Assembly (NCBI GenBank): GCA_024036415.1
Contig: JAMWET010003539.1
Span: 701,001-765,000 of the forward strand
Source of the DNA: Prochilodus magdalenae
Lineage: Eukaryota > Chordata > Actinopteri > Characiformes > Prochilodontidae
Direction of reading: 5' to 3'
Length of the DNA: 64,000 bases
Shown here: positions 56,639-64,000 of the stretch, in pieces
Numbering within the stretch: position 1 is the stretch's first letter
Layout: the number at the start of each line of letters is the position of its first letter
Program-made: the position numbers and the translations under genes
The notes under the pieces: generated by a model
Told to the model about the DNA's origin: nothing
Database searches by the model: none
Seen by the model: only the letters and a program-made list of their open reading frames with translations

Positions 56639-57514
56639 CGTAATGGACAGACCTTTAAAAAAGGAAACCTGTATATGAGATTAAAGCTGGCTAGCATTTA
56701 AAGCTTACCCCCACCCTCACCCAAAACAGAAGCCAGGAACTGTTATCAAGGCGTAACCTGTTGGAGCTGCGTCTAACAACGTTAGGGATAACGTACGTCT
56801 AGAAGAAAAGTCCTCCCGGACAGACGGAGGGAATTCTGTATCACCATTATAGTACAGCACTTACTGTGTTCCACTTCAATCACTGAACGGATGAGACCAA
56901 AGTGCTCTCCCGCTTGTTCAAAGACGACAGACCCGGTAGAAAGCCTGGACCGGCAGACAAAAACAAGGTCATCAATCCGAGCAATCGAGAGCGTCACGCT
57001 CTTCATTCATAATTCAGCTGCATATCAAATCTTCTTATTCATAGCAGCACACCCAGACAACACTTGCATACGCTTACACTGGAACATTTATCATTTATGG
57101 CGCCGCACATGCTTATAATTAATCTGTGCGCAGAGCCTCGCTAATGGCTACACTCACCTTCACCCTCCGAAAATGACACCTCCTGGCCTCCCGTAACAAG
57201 GTCAGCACCCGGGCCATTACAACGCACCCTGTGCGGGAGCTCCAGCACCACCGTGGCCAGACGGCAATGAGCCACTCCAGCAAGCTGCTGAAAACGACCC
57301 TAGTTTCAACAATTGATTACTTTCTTTCACCCTTCCTTCATTCCTTCCTTTCCTTCTGCCGGTTTTACCTGCCCGCTTCAGAAAACTGTAATCATCCCTC
57401 ATGGACCCCTCCCTTGGCTCCCCCTCTCCCCAACCCAGTGGCAGCTGTTGCTCAGTGAACCATCTGGAAAGGCACGAGAGAGCCCTCATCACCCTATGCC
57501 CCTGAGCACAGCTG
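56639..57514. other. Spacer, no gene recognised
   Basis: Single-copy-like at 56640-57260, then CT-rich at 57300-57430. Nothing supported. Confidence 0.4.
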
Positions 57515-58790
57515 GCGAGTGAGAGGAGAGAGTGAGAGAGAAAGAAAAAGAGCAGAAGAGAGAGAGAGAGAGAGAGACAGACAGAGATAGAGAAAGAAAG
57601 AGAGTGTGAGAGAGAGTGAGTGTATGAGTGAGAGTGAAAGAGAGAAGGGAACAAAGTGCAAAAGAAAGAGAGAGAGCAAGCATGAGAAAGTGTGAGAGAT
57701 AGAAAAAGAGGGAGAACGAAAGAGTGTGAGAGAGACAGAGAGAGAGAGAGAGATAAGGGAAAAAATTGCAAAAGAAAGAGAGAGCACAAGAGAGTGAGAG
57801 ATAGAAAAAGAGAGAGAACAAGAGGCAGAGAGAGAAAGAAGGGAACAAAGTGCAAGAGAGAGAGAGCGCGTGAGAGACAGTGAGATAGAGGAAGAGAGAG
57901 AGAGAGCGCGTGAGAGAGAGTGAGAGAGTAAGATAGAGGAAGAGAGAGAGAGAGAGTGAGAAAGAGTGAGATAGAGGAAGAGAGAGAGAGTGAGAGGAGA
58001 GAGTGAGAGACAGATAGAGAAAGAAAGAGAGAGAGTGTGAGTATAAGAGAGAGTGAAAGAGAGAAGGGAACAAAGTGCGAAAGAAAGAGAGAGCATGAGA
58101 GTGAGAGATAGAGAAAGAGAGAGGCAGAATGAGAGGCAGTGAGAGAAAGAAGGGAACAAACTGCAAAAGAAAGAGAGAGAGCAAGCATGAGAAAGTGTGA
58201 GAGATAGAAAAAGAGAGAACGAGAGAGTGTGAGAGAGACAGAGAGAGAGATAAGGGAACAAATTGCAAAAGAAAGAGAGAGCACAAGAGAGTGAGAGATA
58301 GAGAAAGAGAGAGGACAAGAGGCAGAGAGCGAAAGAAGGGAACAAAGTACAAGAGAGAGAGAGCGCAAGATAGAGGAAGAGAGAGAGAGAGCATGATAGA
58401 GAGTGAGAGAGAGAGAAAAAGAGAAAGAACAAAGTGCAAAAGAAAGAGAGCACACAAGAGAGAGTGTAAGAGATAGAGAAAGAGAGAGGACAAGAGGCAG
58501 AGAGAGAAAGAAGGGAACAAAGTACAAGAGAGAGAGAGTGCAAGATAGAGGAAGAGAGAGAGAGCTTGATAGAGAGTGAGAGAGAGAAAAAAAGAGAAAG
58601 AACAAAGTGCAAAAGAAAGAGAGCACGCAAGAGAGAGTGTAAGAGATAGAGAAAGAGAGAGAGATGGAGAGAAAGAAGGGAAGAAGTTGCAAAAGAAAGA
58701 GGGAGAAAGAAAGAGAGGGAGAAAGAGCTCTGAAAGCGACGCACACACGGACAGAGAGAGAAAGCAAGCGAGCCAGAGAGAGGAGCGGAG
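57515..58790. repeat. 1.27-kb homopurine (GA-rich) tract
   Basis: The plus strand is nearly all G and A, with scattered C and T. GAGAGAGA runs are joined by recurring words such as AAAGAAGGGAACAAAGTGCA, GAGAGATAGAGAAAGAGAGA and CAAGAGGCAGAGAGAGAAAG, giving an irregular super-period of about 150-250 bp. Three minus-strand frames of about 420-516 residues (serine/leucine/phenylalanine only) cover it. They are low-complexity artefacts. Confidence 0.95.
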
Positions 58791-60734
58791 CGAAAGCTTC
58801 TCCCGTGTCCTTTATGGCTCATAAATCGTCTTTCCGAGCGTCAGCGGAGGGGCTATTGATCTGAGAAAGACAAACACACCCCCTGAGCCAAAGCCAAAGC
58901 TTTGCTCACCTCCATCAGCGCTGTGCTGGATCTGCTTTTCCCATCATTCCTTTCTCCTTTATCCGGCCGGCAAGGATACCCGCCTTCCCCCACTCTGTTC
59001 GCTTAGCACCCCTGCAAGGCCCTTCAGACTTCAGGTGAGGCGGAGACGGGGGGAAGACTCGAGGCGGGAAGAGCTGCCAGGGCCTTTCTCTCCGTACCTC
59101 TAATGAGACTCGGTGTAGTCACGGGGAGTCAGATGTCAGCCCAGCTGCCGGAGAATCGCGCTGCCAGTCAGCGAGCCGGTGAGAATCCTCCGGCATGGCA
59201 GGCGGGTTAAGTGCTACACGGTCCACTGTATCTCTCCCATCAAGTGTCGCAAATCTTCCGACACTGGCCGAGATTAAATCAAAGCCTCCTTTCGCGGGCT
59301 TGTTTATGAATGGCGAGAGCCAGCGCGATAGCCAGCCGCTTTGCTGCCTCCCAGCAGTGATTTCCCAGATGAGGTCCCCTCCTTTTTTCCATCCCCAGTT
59401 TTTTCCCTTCCTGCTTGCAGGGAGTTTCCATTCTGTGGAACATTCTCTATTTCTGCCTCCACCCGCTTGCTGAAGTGGCTCCGACAGGGAACCTGATTAG
59501 ATCGTAGGAACCCCGGTAAACAATCTACAAGAGTCCCGCTCGGTTATTGGGGAGTTTGCGCGCACGCCCTCACTTAGCCGTCCCAAATTGATCCTCTGGT
59601 GGGACGCCTCCACCTGGGGTCCAGCCAACAGGCAGTCCAGGTGTGGCCATCTCCTGCGGTACCCTTCCCTGCTTCCTCATTACCCTGCCTCTCCTCCACG
59701 GAATGCAATTACGAAATCCTACCTCCTTATTTAGATAATCATTCCGGCTCCGTTTGTTTTTCTCCAGCCGCTCTCGATTTAATGAGCTCCTAATTAAGAG
59801 GTACCTGAAGGATCCCAGCCCCAGAGAACAGGAGCCCTACTCAGCGTCCAACTCAGCAGTCCACCTGTCCTGCTGGCCCTCTTTCTGGGGACCTCCAGAG
59901 GCAGGCCGGCATCTGAGGGACCGTCTTGATTGAATCAGCGGATTCGTTCTCCGTCTCGTTCCCCGGTGTCTCTTTGTTCCTCTTTGCTTCCTTTCTGAAG
60001 CGTTCCTGGTGGGAAACTGGGAAATAACAACCGCCGCGATATCACCCCCTTCCAATACACCCCCCTCCCCTCCCCCGCCCCCAACTCCTCTTTCTAAAGA
60101 GATTATAAATGTTTCTGAAATGACTTCAAGGAAGAGCAGACGCGTGCTTTCTTCCCCCCCTCTTTTATTCCCATCTTTATCCCGGTGAATGAGAGCAGCG
60201 AGAGCTCTGGGCGTACGGGGAAGCGACGCACTGACTCCTCACATGGCTCCCAGCGGTAGAAAGCGGGAGGATAATTAGTTTAGCTGTTTCTCCTGTTAGT
60301 GCCTCCCCCGGCCTCGGCTACACCGCGACAAAGGGTACCGTACAAACTGTCCTGCCAAGACGAGAAAGTGTTTACTGACCCAGAGAGAGGCGCCGACCGG
60401 AGTTCAGCGGACAGATCAGCGTCTACGCGAGCTAACCGCAGTGCTAATCACACTCTGCTGCTTAATTAGCCTGCTGAAGTTCATTAGCAGGCCTGACAGA
60501 GGAGACTGTCTGCACATGCCCAGAGCGAGGCGCTGATTAACTGGCGGGGTTTACAGTAAAGGCTGGGATAAACACGTGTGCTGGCTTGTTCTCTTTTGTT
60601 CCTGTCCATGATGAGAGGAATGTTGTGATAAGTTGTTCCCAGGATTAGCATTCCTTGGCTAACCGTCATTAATTCCAGAAGACTCTCGGGAGTCGCAGCT
60701 CTCTCGTTTGTTACTTGATTAGCAAACCAAATAA
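58791..60734. other. Single-copy stretch, possible conserved non-coding DNA
   Basis: 59090-59360 and 59660-59830 (GAATGCAATTACGAAATCCT, TTTAGATAATCATTCCGGC, CTCCTAATTAAGAGGTACCT), and 60260-60500 (GGATAATTAGTTTAGCTG, CTGCTTAATTAGCCTGCTGA), are non-repetitive with many TAATTA words. C-rich tracts separate them (60040-60090). No exon is recognised. The call rests on texture only. Confidence 0.35.
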
Positions 60735-61400
60735 AAGGTTGATGAGGGACAACTGGACATGGAGACAGATTCCATACAGCATCCTGCAACACATTTGCCC
60801 ACAGCTTGGCTTGCAGATCCTGCACACTCATAGGCTGCCGAAGAGTCATCCCGGCTGGTCCCATGAAGGCTTGATTGGGCATGCGTCTGGCGACTGGTCA
60901 GGCTATGCTGCCGCCTGGCGGAGACGTTCCTGGAAAACCTTGACCAGGTCTCGGCAGGTGTTACCCAATGCTGGCTGGAAGCCCTGCCATGAGAGGCGAC
61001 ACAAGTGGCTGGAGGATGTCCTGAACCTATCGCTCAGCTGCTAGTGTCCCTCGTATCACTACTAGGGGCAACCAACTGTCATTTGCGATGGTTCACCAGA
61101 TCATCACACCAGCAGCTGGGGCATTGTGTCGCTTCATGGCAAAGGCAGGACTGAACCGCTCACCACGAGGCCTCCATACTCTAACCCGACCATCTTTGGC
61201 TCCCAAACAGAACCTGGACTCATCACTAAAGACGATACGCTCCCCGTCCATAGCAGTCCAGGTTTCTTGCCACTGCACACAAAGGTGATGGTGGCTTGCT
61301 GTCAATGCTGGGACATGTAATGGGGGGACACGTCACCATATATCCTTCTTCTAAGTGCCTGGAAATGATCCGGACAGAGACAGGGCTGTGTAATGAAGGT
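60735..61400 (-). pseudogene. Tc1-like transposase pseudogene, different subfamily
   Basis: The minus-strand frame at 61305-61093 reads WTAMDGERIVFSDESRFCLG, then RVRVWRPRGERFSP and HNAPAAGVMIW. This is the central region with the first catalytic aspartate. After a stop it continues in other frames with PDQSPDACPIKPSWD (expected SPD-x-xPIE-x-xWD, so the catalytic glutamate is replaced by lysine) and SVQDLQAKLWANVLQDAVWN near the C-terminus. Frameshifts separate the pieces and the second aspartate region is missing. Both element ends are unclear. Confidence 0.8.
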
Positions 61401-61889
61401 GCCACCTAGAGTCTAGAGCATGGGATCATCCCTACTGGTGGTCTTTGTGGGCCGTCAATGGGGGGCCGCACTTAACCGGACCACACCTGGATTCATTACG
61501 TTTAGTCTGTCCAGGATGGAGGGTCCTCCAGCAAATGCTGGGATGACGGAAAGCGCCGCGGGCTCCACGTGGAGTGGTGATTATGATATCGGATTTAGAA
61601 AACACTCAGCTGAAAGGAATCCAGCTCCAAAAAAAAAAACAAAAACAAAGGATGTGCTAAACAGAAAGCTGCAGACTTCTGTAGGTGAGTCAGCCGGGAG
61701 GCGGCCGGCGTTTAAACGTAGCCGAGGCCTTTTCATGTGGATTTATGCAACAATAAAGGAAAGGAGTATAGAACAACGCGCGCTTAAGCTCTCCGCTACG
61801 TCTCATTTCCACTTGACCGGCTAATTAAATGCACTCCAGAGACTAGAAGGCTTCTCCAGGAGACAGTAACCTTTTATCCTAATGAGAGC
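61401..61889. other. Spacer
   Basis: Contains a poly-A-rich word near 61630. The first 130 bp may belong to the adjacent Tc1 relic (GTGCCACCTAGAGTCTAGAG). The rest is unassigned. Confidence 0.4.
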
Positions 61890-62870
61890 ATTGACTGGTT
61901 CTCGGGTACCCCCACCATTGACTGGATCTTGTGCAACCCACCCTCCACACTATTGACTGGAGCTTGAGGACACCAACTGGCTGGATTCCATGCATCCCAC
62001 CCCGACTGGCTGGATCTTGTGCACCCCCCCACCCTCGACTGGATCCTGTGCCCCTCCTCGACAATTGACTGGAGCTTAAGGACACCAACTGGCTGGATTC
62101 CTTGCATCCCACCCCGACTGACTGGATCTTGTGCCCCCCACCGCCTGCAAAATTGACTGGATCTTGAGGACACCAATTAGCTGGATCCCATGCATCCCCT
62201 CATTGACTGGATCTCGTGCAACGCACCCTCCACCCAATTGACTGGATCTTGAGGACACCAGTTGTCTGGATCTCACACATCCCCTCATTGACTGGATCTC
62301 GTGCAACCCACCCTCCACTCAATTGGCTGGATCTTGAGGACACCAACTGGCTGGATTCCTTGCATCCTACCCCGACTGACTGGATCTTGTGCCCCCCCAC
62401 CGCCCCGCAAAATAGACTGGATCTTGAGGACACCAATTAGCTGGATCCCATGCATTCCCTCATTGGTTGGATCTCATGCAACGCACCCTCCACCCAATTG
62501 ACTGGAGCTTGAGGACACCAACTGGCTGGATTACATGCATCCCACCCCAACCGACTGGATCTTGTGCCCCCCATAACTGGATCCTGTGCCCCCCCACCAA
62601 GACTGGATCCTGTGCCTGTCCCCACAATTGACTGCATCTTTCATGCATCCCCTCATTGAATGAATCTTATGCACACCCCTCCATGGACTGGATCTTGCTC
62701 CACCCCCCCTCAATTAACCGGGTCCCGTATACACCAATTGGCTGGATCTCATACACCCCCCCACATTGACTAGACCTTATGGACACCGATTGGCTGGATC
62801 CTGTGCATCACAACACCCCCACCCCTGACTGACTGGATCTCATGCACCCCCAACATCGACTGGATCTTGT
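61890..62870. repeat. Degenerate GACTGGATCTTG minisatellite
   Basis: Units vary in length around words ATTGACTGGATCTTGAGGAC, ACCAACTGGCTGGATTC, ATGCATCCCACCCCGACTG and GGATCTTGTGCACCCCC. A longer block repeats with an offset of about 260 bp (CACCAATTAGCTGGATCCCA at 62171 and 62431, with the next 90 bp also matching). Minus-strand frames across it are repeat artefacts. Confidence 0.9.
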
Positions 62871-63408
62871 GCACCACCACCTTCTCCTTCCACCCCCGCA
62901 ACTCCTCCTCCCCTCTGAGAAAGACTGACAGCACTTCATAAACTCCTTGCTTTCGGTTTGATTTAGGCTGGCTACACCTAAAACAGACAGCCACCCACTT
63001 CAGAGGACAGATAAGGTGTCAGCCTGAAATACAGCCAAGGCGCGGCTATGGCACGCAGCTCCACAAATCAACAGCAGAGGTCAGCTCCGTGTAAAAACTG
63101 GGACTTTCTGAGCGCCGGGCAAAATACGGTCTATTAAAAACAGAGGCAGGCTGCTATAGGTTCACTCAAGCTGGCCGGACCTTCCTACATTTCCAAGGAG
63201 TGCTCCGGAGACAGTTTTCCATTCACACAGATGTAGCAGACTCATGAAGTACAAGGAATAATATCCCAGAAAGTGTAAACATCTCAAATCCAGTAACCAT
63301 AACTGCGTGGTTATGAGATTACTGTATGAATATTAGAAAATTACATTACATGTTTCAAGCCTCGTTTCTAAGCTCACCAGACAATGGAGCTGCGGTAGAG
63401 CCAGTTTC
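62871..63408. other. Spacer, no gene recognised
   Basis: Single-copy-like, balanced composition. Nothing supported. Confidence 0.4.
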
Positions 63409-63530
63409 CACACATGGAGCGAGACATTCCCTGCACTGTAGCACCTCCTCTCAACCTATGGATCCCGTCACTCACACACCACAGGCATTTAAAGCCCCCC
63501 ACCCTCATGCAGCGCCACCTGTAGACAATA
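63409..63530 (+). repeat. Short interspersed element, copy 3 of 3
   Basis: Matches 358-478 and 18531-18643. It starts at CACACATGGAGCGAGACATT, includes CTATGGATCCCGTCACTCAC, and ends near GCAGCGCCACCTGTAGACAA. It is about 60 bp upstream of the Tc1 N-terminal relic. Copy 1 is about 5.2 kb from the other such relic, so the association is probably chance. Confidence 0.7.
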
Positions 63531-63589
63531 CTTTATAGTGACTACTGTCAGGTTCTGTATCTCCTCCACCTTTCAGAGACACGGCTGGC

Positions 63590-63930
63590 CATCAATGAGC
63601 TTTTATTGATACCAGTACGATTGACGATGCACATCAGTGTCTCCACATCTACAGCAGGTTCTCAGTGAGGAACCGAAGGTCGGGTTCTAGCTTCACTGGC
63701 AGATACAGTGAGGGTCTGCTTCATAAGAACAAGGTCCAGCAGCAAACACACAGGACAACACAGCTACAGACTGGCAGAGGGCCTAACCCACTCTCTACTG
63801 ACCGTGATGAGCGCCACCTCATTCCAATGTCCCTTACCCACCGTAAGATGACCTCAGGTGACCTACAGAGAGGCTGGCGAGCGGTGGCTGGGGTGAAACG
63901 CACAGCGAGCATGGTCTTTTGAAATCAAGC
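63590..63930 (+). pseudogene. Tc1-like transposase N-terminal relic, second copy
   Basis: Plus-strand twin of 5640-5960. The frame gives RNRRSGSSFTGRYSEGLLHK, GRGPNPLSTDRDERHLI and KMTSGDLQRGWRAVAGVK, then RTASMVF where similarity to Tc1 transposases (x-TAS-TV-RRL) would continue. No catalytic domain follows before the window ends. Confidence 0.5.
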
Positions 63931-64000
63931 CAGGCTTTGGACCACTACGAAATTCCGATAGTCTGGATGATTAAGACCCGGTTCTCAAACGGAATGGGCT
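63931..64000. other. Window edge, unassigned
   Basis: Last 70 bases. Nothing recognised. Confidence 0.3.

Noticed and set aside
57217..58822. Minus-strand frames of about 420-516 residues made of S, L, F
   Set aside because: Low-complexity reading of a homopurine tract, with several frames open simultaneously and no domain.

Overview
This window reads as non-coding, repeat-dominated genomic DNA from a ray-finned (teleost) fish. The main evidence is about fifteen degenerate Tc1/mariner transposon copies of types common in fish genomes. A hAT-type miniature element, an interspersed element also seen in fish, and pervasive short GCTAGC/TTAGC-rich sequence point the same way. An otophysan (characin or catfish) is a plausible guess from the element at about 2495-2870, but the window does not prove it. 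I found no convincing host protein-coding exon, tRNA, rRNA or CRISPR array. Almost all long reading frames are artefacts of tandem repeats whose unit length is a multiple of three.

Layout. 1-4332: three blocks of a 42-bp satellite separated by single-copy-like DNA and by the body of the transposon whose end the satellite unit resembles. 4333-9340: spacer, a Tc1 N-terminal relic, a degenerate CCTATGTTCCCAGG-type repeat that reverses polarity, and a truncated Tc1 transposase pseudogene. 9380-10390: CT-rich array. 10909-13230: tandem 1,142-bp duplication carrying 37-bp minisatellites full of CCAAT motifs. 13230-15245: two old Tc1 copies. 15246-24740: mostly spacer with GCTAA-type tandem repeats and more Tc1 relics. 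25205-28295: a 3.1-kb array of a 24-bp unit with a 1,211-bp higher-order repeat. 31697-31868: hAT MITE with perfect 8-bp target duplication. 32333-33414: long inverted repeat. 36755-38744: a split duplication containing an internally deleted Tc1 with intact ends. 39569-41573: a very large, very similar inverted repeat around an AT-rich spacer. 42850-47795: three more Tc1 copies that share one internal deletion, and two further relics. 48956-50835: 90-bp telomere-like array. 52336-52775: 81-bp array. 56004-56638: third long inverted repeat. 57515-58790: homopurine GA tract. 60735-63930: further Tc1 relics and a degenerate minisatellite with a 260-bp higher-order period.

No genes can be shown to work together. 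The biology on view is transposon decay, non-autonomous transposon spread, satellite formation and inverted duplication. Several single-copy stretches (for example 2871-3110, 16441-16800, 34341-34900, 53130-54130, 59000-60500) have the mixed, TAAT-rich look of vertebrate conserved non-coding elements. That can only be tested by cross-species alignment.
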